DNA of 64,000 bases, taken from Pseudomonas marvdashtae. GTDB lineage: Bacteria > Pseudomonadota > Gammaproteobacteria > Pseudomonadales > Pseudomonadaceae. Location: positions 2,076,001-2,140,000 of the forward strand of contig NZ_JABWQX020000001.1 in the NCBI RefSeq assembly GCF_014268655.2. The letters are read 5' to 3'. The position numbers and the translations under genes were made by a program. Under the pieces are notes generated by a model. That model made no database searches. It was not told the DNA's origin and worked only from the letters and a program-made list of their open reading frames with translations. Below are positions 27,277 to 35,882 of the stretch, in pieces (the stretch's first letter is position 1; each line of letters begins with the position of its first letter).

Positions 27277-28161
27277 TCAAAGCCCGACGATTCGCAGGCG
27301 TTCGGCGTGCTTGATGTAGAGCTCCGTGGAGTTGATAACCTGTTGCTGGCCCGCGCAGGCCGTCTGGTTGATGGCGCCTAGGTGGTCCATTGGATAGTCG
27401 GAGCGAATGACCTTGCCCAAATGCGAGCTGAACCGTCCGACGACGCCGTCGTTCTGCCCGGCCTCAGTGATGAAGTATTCGGAAAAGGCCCTAAAGAAAG
27501 CATGCAAGGGGGCTGGCGTGGCAGCGCAGGTTTGGTCAGCAGCGTCTTGCACCGTGCCGCTCCAGGAATAATAGCGAACGCCGTTGACCAACTGCGGACC
27601 ATTGCCCCCCCAAGTCTTGGGCAAACCCTGAGGGTATTTGTCATTGAACGCGCCTACGCCTTCGGTGGTGAGCGCTGACAGTGCCGCGATGGCGTTCAGC
27701 GGCAGCTGCGTCTGGCCGCTGATCGATGAGATGAAATCGGCGAAAAGGGTGGCGACCCGATTAGCCACATGCTCCGGCAGGCGCCCAGGCGTCAGGGCCT
27801 TGCGCAAGTAATCCGCCAGCTCGGACCCGTGGTTGGGCCCGCTGACGGACGTCACCGAGGCGACGCTGTCAGGCGCCAACGCGGCCGCATAGCGGGCGGC
27901 CAGCGCACCCTGGCCGTGGCCGATCAGGTTGACCCTGGCCGCACCGGTTCGCTCCAGGACCCGTTCAATCTGTGCGAGCAGCTGTGCGCCGCGTGCCTCA
28001 TTGGAATGGGTGGCCGACAGGTACGGGATGAACACTCGGGCGCCGGCGGTAAGCAATGCCTGTCTGATGTCGTGGAAGAGTTCGGACGTACCGATTCTGT
28101 CGAACCCGAACAAACCATGGACCAAGAGGATGGGAAAGCGGGTGGTTGCATTCCGTTGCAT
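27277..28161 (-). CDS. Family I lipase lacking its catalytic serine
   Basis: The protein has 294 residues, has no signal peptide, and closely resembles the 'LVHGLFGFDRIG' Pseudomonas lipases. The oxyanion and nucleophile region reads NLIGHGQGALAAR. The usual nucleophile motif is G-H-S-Q-G; here position 83 is Gly (GGC at 27913-27915, where Ser would need AGC). The catalytic Asp (D238 in GQNDGVVGRFSSHLG) and His (H260 in MDHLGAINQ) remain. The start at 28161 has AAAGG 7 bases upstream. As read, the enzyme should have little or no esterase activity; a one-base sequencing error would give the same picture. Confidence 0.8.
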   Translation of the reverse strand: MQRNATTRFPILLVHGLFGFDRIGTSELFHDIRQALLTAGARVFIPYLSATHSNEARGAQLLAQIERVLERTGAARVNLIGHGQGALAARYAAALAPDSVASVTSVSGPNHGSELADYLRKALTPGRLPEHVANRVATLFADFISSISGQTQLPLNAIAALSALTTEGVGAFNDKYPQGLPKTWGGNGPQLVNGVRYYSWSGTVQDAADQTCAATPAPLHAFFRAFSEYFITEAGQNDGVVGRFSSHLGKVIRSDYPMDHLGAINQTACAGQQQVINSTELYIKHAERLRIVGL

Positions 28162-28435
28162 GTTCGTACCTTTTTCGAAGAGGTTCACGTGGAGTTGCCG
28201 GTCCACTCTAATCCAGGCCATCACTGGGCGGTGTAGGACGAAACCGCTGCTAGCTGCGGAAAGTGGAGTAAATAACGCGGGATATTTTCCGGAGAAGTCG
28301 GACCGCTCCCACGATCGCTAGATGCGTCCGATGGCCTTTGCCCTTTGAAGCGACAGGTACTGGCGCAGGAGGCTACGCCCGGTGTCGTCTTGTCTGACTG
28401 TATGTTTGGGCACAAGAGTTTCTAATGGTCCTTCC
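28162..28435. other. Intergenic gap with no clear gene
   Basis: The gap between the divergent lipase and repeat-protein genes must contain their promoters. I recognise no gene or further motif in it apart from the hairpin listed next. Confidence 0.5.
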
Positions 28436-28460
28436 GGTGCCGTTCCCAGGAAACGGCACC
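28436..28460 (+). promoter_or_regulatory. Hairpin in the 5' leader of the repeat-protein gene
   Basis: GGTGCCGTT-cccagga-AACGGCACC has a perfect 9-bp stem and is followed by TTTATCC. It lies 29 bases before the ATG at 28489. It could be a weak terminator or an attenuator. Its regulatory role is unproven. Confidence 0.4.
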
Positions 28461-28488
28461 TTTATCCAAAGGACTGGAGTCTGGAAAA

Positions 28489-29532
28489 ATGACCATTGAA
28501 TCGCCTGCTGATAAAAGCAGGCCTCTAGCGCGCCGGCTATCGGCGCCCATATTTGCGAAGGCCAGAGAAGGCGTGATAGATCCCGCCTGGCGCAAGGCTG
28601 TCATCACGGTCAAGGCGTACCCAATGATGACGTGTGGCGATGAACTGCTGCTGTATTGGCATGGACTCAATAATGAAGGCGAGCCTTACCAGCACGAGGT
28701 TCGCCGGTTTGTCACGGAACGACAGGTTGGGCACGACATCGTTTTTGTAGTGCGCGGAGACCATATCGCTGAGTTGGAAGGAGGTTCGCTGGAAATTTCC
28801 TATCAGGTAGTCGGCAGACAAATTCCGGCCGCATGGGCGTCACAGTCTCTTCAATTGGAAATCGGCGATGTGTCACCTCATTTGTTGCCACCCATCGCGG
28901 ATGATGCGGTCGGCGGCAGTCTTGACCCGGGACGGGTACCGGAGGGGACGTCGTTGACAGTGCGGCCCTATTCGAAGATGGCGGCAGGAGATCGGTTGAT
29001 CCTCATCGCCAGTCGGGACTCCAAGCCGTTGTGGCGGGATGTGCTGGATATAGAGGCCCATGCGGTGGGCCGTACGGTATCGTTCTGGATCGAACACTCG
29101 CTCATTGCTCCTCACCTCGGGCACTCGCTGACCCTGAGCTATGTCGTCAGGCGCGGGCATTCGGTGCGCCGTGCCGAGCCGTTGTCTATCCGGATAGGTC
29201 CTCTGGTGCGTCCCGCCCTGCAAGCGCCCCGCGTACAGGAGCTAGGCGAGGGCTGGCTGGATGTCGACGTGCTCCCGGGCGCGGCGACGGTCGTCATCGA
29301 TGGCGTTGGGCTGGAGGCGGGCGAATGGGTCTGGTTTCAGTGTAACGGAGCCGGATTCACTGTCTACGAGCGGGAAATCACCGAGGCGACAGCAGGCCAA
29401 CCGGTGGTCTTTACTGTACCGATTGACTTTTGGCAGGCGCAACGCAACAGATCAGTGAGCGTGTTCTATCAGGTTGAGCGTCTGGATGATGTCAGTCAGC
29501 GATCCCCGGATCTTACTTTTCAGGTTCGTTGA
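28489..29532 (+). CDS. Unrecognised protein with three Ig-like beta repeats
   Basis: The protein has 347 residues and I do not recognise a specific family. It consists of three units of about 105-110 residues (approximately 18-128, 132-237 and 240-347). Each begins with a P-rich stretch, has a middle segment about a molecule being 'applied' or 'gained' (GDELLLYW, GDRLILIA, GEWVWFQC), then VGH/VGRT/AGQP followed by V-F-V or V-S-F, and ends with a Y-x-V strand. This alternation suggests three beta-sandwich domains. There is no signal peptide, so it would be cytoplasmic unless exported another way. A possible role in adhesion or toxin accessory functions is a guess only. Confidence 0.6.
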   Translation: MTIESPADKSRPLARRLSAPIFAKAREGVIDPAWRKAVITVKAYPMMTCGDELLLYWHGLNNEGEPYQHEVRRFVTERQVGHDIVFVVRGDHIAELEGGSLEISYQVVGRQIPAAWASQSLQLEIGDVSPHLLPPIADDAVGGSLDPGRVPEGTSLTVRPYSKMAAGDRLILIASRDSKPLWRDVLDIEAHAVGRTVSFWIEHSLIAPHLGHSLTLSYVVRRGHSVRRAEPLSIRIGPLVRPALQAPRVQELGEGWLDVDVLPGAATVVIDGVGLEAGEWVWFQCNGAGFTVYEREITEATAGQPVVFTVPIDFWQAQRNRSVSVFYQVERLDDVSQRSPDLTFQVR

Positions 29533-29535
29533 GCA

Positions 29536-29559
29536 AAGCCCTGCCTTCAGGGAGGGCTT
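29536..29559. terminator. Hairpin between convergent genes
   Basis: AAGCCCT and AGGGCTT arms enclose CCCTGccttCAGGG-like sequence. It lies between the repeat-protein gene and the convergent DAHP synthase and probably terminates transcription from both sides. No long T-run is present. Confidence 0.45.
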
Positions 29560-29570
29560 GCCACGCAAGA

Positions 29571-30641
29571 TCAGATCCCCAGTCGCAATCGGCGATGCGC
29601 CTGGCGCAGCAGTTGCTCGGTGGACTCCCAGCCCAGGCACCCGTCGGTGACCGATACGCCGTAGCGCATCGCCGGGCCTAGTGGCTGGCAGCCTTCGAAC
29701 AGGTGGCTCTCCAGCATCATGCCGATCAGGGCGCGGTTGCCTTGCAGTCGTTGTTCCAGCACCTCGTTGAACACCTGGGGCTGACGCAGCGGATCCTTGC
29801 CGCTGTTGGCGTGGCTGCAATCGACCATGATGCGAGTCGGGATCTTGAGGCGCGTGAGGTCCTTGTGTATCTGGGCCACGCTCTGGTGATCGTAGTTGGG
29901 ACCGCTATGGCCGCCGCGCAGTACCAAGTGGGTGTCGGGGTTGCCCTGGGTCTGGATGATTGCCGGATGTCCCTGGCTATCGACGCCGAAATGCCGGTGG
30001 GGATGGGCAGCCGAACGCATGGCGTCGCAGGCGATGCCGACCCCGCCGTCCGTGCCGTTCTTGAAGCCGACCGGCATGCCCAGGCCGCTGGCCATTTCCC
30101 GGTGAATCTGTGATTCGGTGGTGCGGGCGCCGATGGCGACCCAACTGAGCAAGTCGTCGAAGTAGCCGGCGGCCATGGGTTGCAACAGTTCGGTGGCGAC
30201 GGGCAAGCCCAACTGCAGCATTTCGCGCATCAGCTCCCGGGACACGGTCAGGCCGGTGGCCATGTCATCGCTGCCATCCAGGCCAGGATCGTAGGCCAGG
30301 CCTTTCCAGCCCACGGTGGTGCGGGGCTTTTCCACGTAGGCGCGCATGACCAGCAGCATGCTGTCGCTCACTTCGTGGGCCAGGCGAGCCAGGTTGGCGG
30401 CGTATTCGAGGGCGGATTTCGGGTCGTGGATCGAGCAGGGCCCGACGATGACCAGCAGGCGGGAGTCCTCACCGTCGAGGATCGCGCGGATGGCTTGGCG
30501 ATGGGCATTCACTTGATGGCTCAACGCGGCGCTGAGCGGTAATTGGTGCTTGAGTTGCAACGAGCTTGGTAGACGCAGCGTCAGGGCTTCGTTGGCAGGG
30601 TTGAGCGTGGACAGCGGCAAAGCGGCGATGGACGAATTCAT
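29571..30641 (-). CDS. 3-deoxy-7-phosphoheptulonate (DAHP) synthase, class I
   Basis: The protein has 356 residues, the usual length for the AroF/AroG/AroH type. Conserved blocks include VIVGPCSIHD, GFKNGTDGG, LRGGHSGPNYD and DCSHANSGKD with the metal-binding His. It condenses phosphoenolpyruvate with erythrose 4-phosphate, the first step of aromatic amino-acid synthesis. The sequence does not say which aromatic amino acid inhibits it. Upstream (30892-31100) lies a complete transcription attenuator with an aromatic-rich leader peptide, and a second small ORF lies between the terminator and this gene. Confidence 0.9.
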   Translation of the reverse strand: MNSSIAALPLSTLNPANEALTLRLPSSLQLKHQLPLSAALSHQVNAHRQAIRAILDGEDSRLLVIVGPCSIHDPKSALEYAANLARLAHEVSDSMLLVMRAYVEKPRTTVGWKGLAYDPGLDGSDDMATGLTVSRELMREMLQLGLPVATELLQPMAAGYFDDLLSWVAIGARTTESQIHREMASGLGMPVGFKNGTDGGVGIACDAMRSAAHPHRHFGVDSQGHPAIIQTQGNPDTHLVLRGGHSGPNYDHQSVAQIHKDLTRLKIPTRIMVDCSHANSGKDPLRQPQVFNEVLEQRLQGNRALIGMMLESHLFEGCQPLGPAMRYGVSVTDGCLGWESTEQLLRQAHRRLRLGI

Positions 30642-30686
30642 GATCTGGCTTCCTGGGCGAGCAGCGGGTTCGTTCCCGCGCCGGCC

Positions 30687-30839
30687 CTACTGGGGTGTTC
30701 GACAATTGGCCGTAATGGCCCGCAATGTTGGCTTGCCACCGGTAGGTGACCTATCGGAGGCGGCAGGCTGTCCCGAGCGGTGGCTGGTAAATCGCCAGGC
30801 GGAAAAACTGTCGTTACGGTAATAAGTGGTGTAGTTCAT
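30687..30839 (-). CDS. Small aromatic-rich ORF in the leader of the DAHP synthase gene
   Basis: The ATG at 30839 is preceded by TTGAGGATCGAGCC, with a GAGG site 8 bases upstream. The peptide has 50 residues and begins MNYTTYYRNDSFSAWRF; seven of its first 17 residues are Tyr, Phe or Trp. It lies after the attenuator and ends 45 bases before the DAHP synthase start. It could be a second leader peptide sensing aromatic supply, or a coupling peptide. It matches no family I know. Confidence 0.5.
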   Translation of the reverse strand: MNYTTYYRNDSFSAWRFTSHRSGQPAASDRSPTGGKPTLRAITANCRTPQ

Positions 30840-30891
30840 GGCTCGATCCTCAAGTTGTCTGGTGTCGCAAATGTCAGGGGCCGGAAAAACA

Positions 30892-30923
30892 AAACCCCCG
30901 GTCGGGAGGCCGACCGGGGGTTT
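30892..30923 (-). terminator. Attenuator terminator of the DAHP synthase leader
   Basis: On the minus strand the stem AAACCCCCGGTCGG / CCGACCGGGGGTTT is a perfect 14-bp hairpin with a 4-base loop, followed by TGTTTTTCC. It lies 48 bases after the leader peptide stop. Segments 30965-30972 and 30996-31003 pair as the 1:2 stem (TTGGGTAT/ATACCCAA). The segment at 30958-30965 can pair with 30913-30920 as an antiterminator (7 of 8 bases). Confidence 0.85.
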
Positions 30924-30971
30924 GGAAAAACTCTGGTAGGCGACCCGTTTAAAATGGCCGCCGGTTGGGTA

Positions 30972-31100
30972 TCAGGCGCGCCAGTGGCTAAACCAATACC
31001 CAAAATAAAAGCTGACTGGAGCCTGCACGCCGTTCACTCGGGCAGCCGCAACCGAGCGCAGGGCGCTGGCGGTTTGAAGCGGTGCAAGGGCGTCGAACAT
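30972..31100 (-). CDS. Aromatic-rich leader peptide of the DAHP synthase gene
   Basis: A 42-residue peptide starts at ATG 31100, with GGAG 7 bases upstream, and ends with SFYFGYWFSHWRA. The last 13 residues contain three Phe, two Tyr and two Trp. The control codons run through the 5' arm of the 1:2 stem. Stalling of the ribosome there when aromatic aminoacyl-tRNA is scarce would let the antiterminator form and prevent the terminator at 30892. This is classical attenuation, and the mechanism is inferred from the layout. Confidence 0.8.
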   Translation of the reverse strand: MFDALAPLQTASALRSVAAARVNGVQAPVSFYFGYWFSHWRA

Positions 31101-31283
31101 GATTTGTCTCCGATGAATGGACCTGAGCTTACCCGAGCGCGGTGCGGGCCTTCAATAACAAAATTCTATCGGCTGGCGAAAGTATTCGCCGCGCTTGAGT
31201 CCGACTGGCTTTATGACAGACTTATGCCAGGCAGCATGGGGCGGGGCAAGTCCTGCCAGTGCCAGCACTTTGACGAGGTTTCC

Positions 31284-31718
31284 ATGAGCTTTGAATGGCG
31301 TGCGGCCGAGGCCAATGACATCGAATACGCCCGGCAACTGACTTGCGACAATATGCTTCCCTACTATCTGCGCCATGATTTGCTGTGGCAGGACGAAGCG
31401 TTCGATCTGGCCTGGGTCATTCGCCAGAATTGGATTATCCAGCGTGACGGCCAGGCGCTGGGTTTCGTCAGCCTTAGCCGTGACGCTCGTGCCCTTTATA
31501 TTCGGGAACTGCAGATCGACAAGGCGTTTCGTCGGCAGGGTGCCGGAACCTGGGCGATCGGACAGGTTTGGGACCTGGTGGGGCTTGAGCGGCGACCGGC
31601 GTTGCGCCTGACCGTATTCAATGACAATCCAGCCAGGGCTCTCTATGAGCGCATGAAACTGCGCGTTGTCGGTGAGGATGAGTGTTTCTTGAGAATGCAG
31701 CGAGACGTCGATGCTTGA
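31284..31718 (+). CDS. GNAT-family N-acetyltransferase
   Basis: The protein has 144 residues. The acetyl-CoA-binding motif A is visible as ELQIDKAFRRQGAGTWAI and motif B near LRLTVFNDNPARALYERMKL. The ATG at 31284 has GACGAGG upstream; longer in-frame extensions are excluded because they would cover the DAHP leader. The acceptor is unknown. It is independent of the divergent leader and lies 126 bases before gacA. Confidence 0.8.
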   Translation: MSFEWRAAEANDIEYARQLTCDNMLPYYLRHDLLWQDEAFDLAWVIRQNWIIQRDGQALGFVSLSRDARALYIRELQIDKAFRRQGAGTWAIGQVWDLVGLERRPALRLTVFNDNPARALYERMKLRVVGEDECFLRMQRDVDA

Positions 31719-31844
31719 ATCTTCGGATATCAGGCCAGCGAAGATGTGTTGTAACTTTTATCTGCCTGTTTGCGCTAGGTCTGCCGAACGCTTTTTTGCT
31801 AAGGTGTGGGCAACCCATATAAGACCAAATCGTGAGGTGTCTGC

Positions 31845-32486
31845 TTGATTAGGGTGTTAGTGGTCGACGACCATGATCTCGTCCGTACGGGCATTACACG
31901 AATGCTGGCTGACATCGATGGCCTGCAGGTAGTTGGCCAGGCCGAATCCGGGGAAGAATCCCTGATCAAGGCACGTGAATTGAAACCCGACGTGGTGCTG
32001 ATGGACGTCAAGATGCCGGGCATAGGCGGCCTCGAGGCCACGCGTAAACTGCTGCGCAGCCATCCGGATATCAAGGTCGTTGCGGTGACCGTCTGCGAAG
32101 AAGATCCGTTCCCCACCCGCTTGTTGCAGGCGGGCGCCGCGGGTTATCTCACCAAGGGCGCCGGTTTGAACGAGATGGTCCAGGCTATCCGCCTGGTATT
32201 TGCCGGGCAGCGCTACATCAGCCCGCAGATCGCCCAGCAGTTGGCAATCAAGTCTTTCCAGCCGACCAACGATTCGCCCTTCGATGCGCTGTCCGAACGA
32301 GAAATCCAGATTGCGCTGATGATCGTCGGCTGCCAAAAGGTCCAAATCATCTCCGACAAGCTGTGCCTGTCGCCCAAGACCGTCAATACCTACCGTTACC
32401 GTATCTTCGAGAAGCTTTCGATCAGCAGTGACGTCGAGTTGACGCTGCTGGCGGTGCGCCATGGCATGGTCGACGCCAGCGCCTGA
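31845..32486 (+). CDS. gacA: Response regulator GacA (UvrY)
   Basis: The protein has 213 residues: a receiver domain with phospho-acceptor D54 in [10 protein letters not shown], and a LuxR-type HTH ([20 protein letters not shown], then [18 protein letters not shown]). It is the partner of the GacS kinase and activates small regulatory RNAs that relieve RsmA/E repression, thus controlling secondary metabolism, biofilm and exoenzymes. The start is TTG at 31845, as in other Pseudomonas gacA genes, followed by I-R-V-L-V-V-D-D. The next gene, uvrC, starts two bases after its stop. Confidence 0.95.
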   Translation: MIRVLVVDDHDLVRTGITRMLADIDGLQVVGQAESGEESLIKARELKPDVVLMDVKMPGIGGLEATRKLLRSHPDIKVVAVTVCEEDPFPTRLLQAGAAGYLTKGAGLNEMVQAIRLVFAGQRYISPQIAQQLAIKSFQPTNDSPFDALSEREIQIALMIVGCQKVQIISDKLCLSPKTVNTYRYRIFEKLSISSDVELTLLAVRHGMVDASA

Positions 32487-32488
32487 AA

Positions 32489-34312
32489 ATGACTGAACTG
32501 TTTGATCCAAGTGCCTTCCTGTCCACCTGCAGCGGCCGTCCCGGCGTGTACCGCATGTTCGACAGCGAGGCGCGCCTGCTTTACGTCGGCAAGGCCAAGA
32601 ACCTCAAGAAGCGCCTGGCCAGTTATTTCCGCAAGACCGGCCTGGCGCCGAAGACTGCCGCCCTGGTAGGGCGTATCGCGCAAATCGAAACCACCATCAC
32701 CGCCAATGAAACCGAGGCGTTGCTGCTGGAGCAGACGCTGATCAAGGAATGGCGCCCGCCGTACAACATCCTGCTGCGCGATGACAAATCCTACCCGTAC
32801 GTGTTCCTGTCCGACGGGGCGTTTCCGCGCCTGAGCATTCATCGCGGAGCCAAGAAGGCCAAGGGACGCTATTTCGGTCCTTATCCTAGCGCCGGGGCGA
32901 TTCGCGAAAGCCTGAGCCTGCTGCAGAAAACCTTCTTCGTTCGCCAGTGTGAAGACAGTTACTACAAAAATCGCACCCGGCCTTGCCTGCAGTACCAGAT
33001 CAAGCGCTGCAAGGCGCCTTGCGTTGGGTTTGTCGAGCCGCAGGTCTATGCCGAGGACGTGCGTCACTCGGTGATGTTCCTGGAAGGCCGCAGCAATGCA
33101 CTGACCGATGAGCTGTCGGCAGCCATGGAAGACGCGGCGGTCAACCTTGAATTCGAGCGCGCCGCGGAACTGCGTGACCAGATCGGCCTGCTGCGCCGCG
33201 TGCAGGATCAGCAAAGCATGGAAGGCGGCAGCGGTGATGTCGATGTCGTAGCCGCATTCATCAACCCGGGCGGCGCCTGCGTCCACCTGATCAGCGTGCG
33301 GGGCGGTCGAGTGCTGGGCAGCAAGAATTTCTTTCCCCAGGTGGGGATCGAGGAGGACGTGTCCGAGGTGATGGCGGCGTTCCTGGGCCAGTACTACATC
33401 AGCAGCCCGGAACGCGACTTGCCCAGCGAGTTGATCGTCAACGTCGTCCACGAAGATTTCCCCGCGCTGATCGAAGGCATTGATAAGCTCCGTGGTCGCG
33501 AACTGACCATCAGCCATCGCGTGCGCGGCACCCGGGCGCGCTGGCAACAACTGGCCGTGACCAATGCCGAACAGGCCCTCGGCGCGCGCTTGGCTAATCG
33601 CCAGCACGTTGCCGCGCGATTCGAGGCGTTGGCTGACGTTCTCAACCTGGATGAGCCGCCACAGCGACTGGAGTGCTACGACATCAGCCATTCCAGCGGC
33701 GAGGCGACTGTCGCCTCCTGCGTAGTGTTCGGTCCGGAAGGTCCGATCAAGTCGGATTACCGGCGCTATAACATCGAGGGCGTTACTCCGGGAGATGACT
33801 ATGCAGCCATGCACCAGGCGCTGATGCGGCGCTTCGGCAAGCTGAAGGACGGGGAGGGCAAGTTGCCGGACATCCTGTTGGTGGACGGTGGCAAAGGGCA
33901 ACTGTCCATGGCTCGCGACGTGCTCAATGAGTTGTCGGTCCCGGACCTGATCTTGCTCGGCGTGGCCAAGGGTGCGACGCGCAAGGCCGGATTCGAGACG
34001 CTGTACCTGAACGACGCGGCCCATGAGTTCACCCTGAAAGGGGATTCGCCGGCGCTGCACCTCATTCAGCAGATCCGCGACGAAGCTCACCGCTTCGCCA
34101 TTACCGGACACCGTGCACGTCGTGGCAAAACCCGCCGAACCTCAACGCTGGAGGGCGTGGCAGGGGTTGGCCCGACGCGCCGACGCGATTTGTTGAAACA
34201 TTTTGGTGGATTGCAGGAACTGTCTCGTGCCAGCATCGAGGAGATAGCCAAAGCACCCGGTATCAGTAAAAAGCTCGCTGAGTCGATTTATGCAAACCTG
34301 CATAGCGAGTAG
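32489..34312 (+). CDS. uvrC: Excinuclease ABC subunit C
   Basis: The protein has 607 residues. It has a GIY-YIG nuclease domain at 10-100 ([18 protein letters not shown]), a UVR motif near 205-235 ([17 protein letters not shown]), a C-terminal RNase H-like nuclease ([15 protein letters not shown]) and two helix-hairpin-helix motifs at the end ([16 protein letters not shown]). It makes the dual incisions of nucleotide excision repair with UvrA and UvrB. It is in the classic gacA-uvrC-pgsA order. Confidence 0.97.
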   Translation: MTELFDPSAFLSTCSGRPGVYRMFDSEARLLYVGKAKNLKKRLASYFRKTGLAPKTAALVGRIAQIETTITANETEALLLEQTLIKEWRPPYNILLRDDKSYPYVFLSDGAFPRLSIHRGAKKAKGRYFGPYPSAGAIRESLSLLQKTFFVRQCEDSYYKNRTRPCLQYQIKRCKAPCVGFVEPQVYAEDVRHSVMFLEGRSNALTDELSAAMEDAAVNLEFERAAELRDQIGLLRRVQDQQSMEGGSGDVDVVAAFINPGGACVHLISVRGGRVLGSKNFFPQVGIEEDVSEVMAAFLGQYYISSPERDLPSELIVNVVHEDFPALIEGIDKLRGRELTISHRVRGTRARWQQLAVTNAEQALGARLANRQHVAARFEALADVLNLDEPPQRLECYDISHSSGEATVASCVVFGPEGPIKSDYRRYNIEGVTPGDDYAAMHQALMRRFGKLKDGEGKLPDILLVDGGKGQLSMARDVLNELSVPDLILLGVAKGATRKAGFETLYLNDAAHEFTLKGDSPALHLIQQIRDEAHRFAITGHRARRGKTRRTSTLEGVAGVGPTRRRDLLKHFGGLQELSRASIEEIAKAPGISKKLAESIYANLHSE

Positions 34313-34344
34313 AATGCCCGTCAACCTCGTAGCCAGTTGTGCCG

Positions 34345-34905
34345 ATGAATATCCCAAACCTGATTACCGTTCTACGCGTCCTGCTCATCCCGATCTTCAT
34401 ATTGCTGTTCTATTTACCGTATCACTGGAGCTATGTGGCCTCCGCCTCGGTCTTCGCCTTTGCCGCCGCGACCGACTGGCTCGACGGCTACCTGGCCCGA
34501 CGCCTGGAACAGAGCACGCCATTCGGCGCGTTCCTCGACCCGGTGGCGGACAAGCTGATGGTCGCCGTCGCCCTGGTGCTGCTGGTGCAGGAACACGGCA
34601 ACCTCTGGCTGACCCTGCCGGCGGCGGTGATCATCGGGCGGGAAATCGTCGTATCGGCCCTGCGCGAATGGATGGCCGAGCTGGGCGCACGCGCCCAGGT
34701 CGCGGTGTCGAACCTCGGCAAATGGAAAACCGCCGCGCAAATGCTGGCCCTGGTGATCCTGCTGGCCAACCCGTCGGACTTCACCTTCTGGGTGCTGCTG
34801 GGTTACGGATTGCTGCTGGTGTCCGCTGGCCTGACGCTGTGGTCGATGGTCCAATACCTGCGCGCCGCCTGGCCGCACCTGCGGACTGACGTTGATCCGA
34901 AATAA
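34345..34905 (+). CDS. pgsA: CDP-diacylglycerol-glycerol-3-phosphate 3-phosphatidyltransferase
   Basis: The protein has 186 residues and about five membrane helices. The CDP-alcohol phosphotransferase motif D-G-x2-A-R-x8-G-x3-D-x3-D is visible as DGYLAR, then [10 protein letters not shown]. It makes phosphatidylglycerophosphate, the precursor of phosphatidylglycerol and cardiolipin. The ATG at 34345 is preferred to an in-frame GTG 6 bases upstream. It is 32 bases after uvrC. Confidence 0.95.
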   Translation: MNIPNLITVLRVLLIPIFILLFYLPYHWSYVASASVFAFAAATDWLDGYLARRLEQSTPFGAFLDPVADKLMVAVALVLLVQEHGNLWLTLPAAVIIGREIVVSALREWMAELGARAQVAVSNLGKWKTAAQMLALVILLANPSDFTFWVLLGYGLLLVSAGLTLWSMVQYLRAAWPHLRTDVDPK

Positions 34906-34925
34906 ACTTTTTTTGAATCAAAGGG

Positions 34926-34953
34926 TTGACGGCGTGTTTCGATTCTATAGAAT
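34926..34953 (+). promoter_or_regulatory. Sigma-70 promoter of tRNA-Gly
   Basis: TTGACG (34926-34931) and TAGAAT (34948-34953), separated by 16 bases, lie 15 bases before the tRNA. Confidence 0.6.
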
Positions 34954-34968
34954 GCGCCACACCAAGAC

Positions 34969-35044
<76 letters not shown>

Positions 35045-35051
35045 AATATTT

Positions 35052-35086
35052 AAAAATGGATCTCTGAAAAGAGGTCCATTTTTTTT
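35052..35086 (+). terminator. Terminator after tRNA-Gly
   Basis: AAAATGGA-TCTCT-gaaa-AGAG-GTCCATTTTTTTT forms a strong hairpin followed by a run of eight Ts, 8 bases after the tRNA. Confidence 0.85.
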
Positions 35087-35546
35087 CGTCCCAAGAAAAG
35101 TTTTTTTTTGGTTTTTTGCCGCGCCTCCCTAAAAGCAGTCAGCAACGGTTGGTGTGCAACTGCATTTCCATGGCGGCATGAAGAAGTCGGACGACCTCAA
35201 TCATGCCGACGTTTACAACGCGATAAAACACCATATGCCATGGGCCTTTGGCCGACCCATGAGGGCGTTCGGGCGACCAAAGTCCCGCGAGACAGGGCGT
35301 ACAATTAATGTGATCGTTGCCGGATACGGTCAGTATCAGCGGCTTCGGATTGGCGGAATCAAGGGCCGTTCTGACTGTTGCGCAAGCGACCGCGCATTAA
35401 GTTGTCGCTTCCATAACTGCGGCTAAACTCGATCTTGCTGGCCAAGACGGATCGGCGGCAGTAGTGAGTTTCGTTGGTCCCGTTGAATATCTATCTTCGA
35501 GACAAGGAGCCGTCAGACTTCGCTAGACTCGCTTCAGCAAAGATAA
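35087..35546. other. Non-coding or decayed region at the left edge of the island
   Basis: No gene is recognisable. The only open frame of any length (35154-35426, 90 codons) is a Gly/His-rich reading that does not resemble a known protein. The region looks like degraded mobile-element sequence. Confidence 0.4.
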
Positions 35547-35732
35547 ATCAATCTTACCCATGCATACGTGGTGAACAATGCGGCGCTGTCTTCGACCTGG
35601 CTCAACCAAATCTTTCACTTTGCTATGGAGAAGGGGCTAATTGATGTGAGCCCGGCCGTAGACCTTGATATCGTTGCCGAGGCGTACGTACAGGAGAGCT
35701 ACGGGCGGCGACGCCAGACCAATGCGACCTAG
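35547..35732 (+). pseudogene. Remnant of a tyrosine recombinase/integrase
   Basis: Between stop codons at 35544 and 35730 lies an open stretch with STWLNQIFHFAMEKGLIDVS followed by PAVDL. This is the core-binding pattern of phage/ICE integrases ('L-x-Q-I-F-x-F-A-x-x-x-G-L-I-x-x-x-P-A'). It is short, has no start codon or catalytic R/H/R/Y, and lies 500 bases after tRNA-Gly, a favoured integration site. The call is plausible but rests on one motif. Confidence 0.45.
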
Positions 35733-35882
35733 AATGGGATCTGGCGGGTACACTACCGCGCCGCTGTCGAAAACCTAGATTTTGTACGAAAAGAATTGCC
35801 GCATACGTCTCAGACTGCAGACCTCACGCCCGCCGGCTGCACTCGGTTAGCTAGTTTTTCTCTCCATTCCTGGAAACGTCTA

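Noticed and set aside
30780-31283. N-terminal extension of the acetyltransferase gene
   Set aside because: The frame stays open from 30780, but it covers the attenuator and leader peptide and has no family match; the ATG at 31284 has a ribosome site.
32396-34111. 571-codon open frame on the minus strand
   Set aside because: It is antisense to uvrC, which carries all its expected domains.
35154-35426. 90-codon ORF near the left end of the island
   Set aside because: No ribosome site and no recognisable pattern; probably decayed DNA, so I described the region rather than calling a gene.
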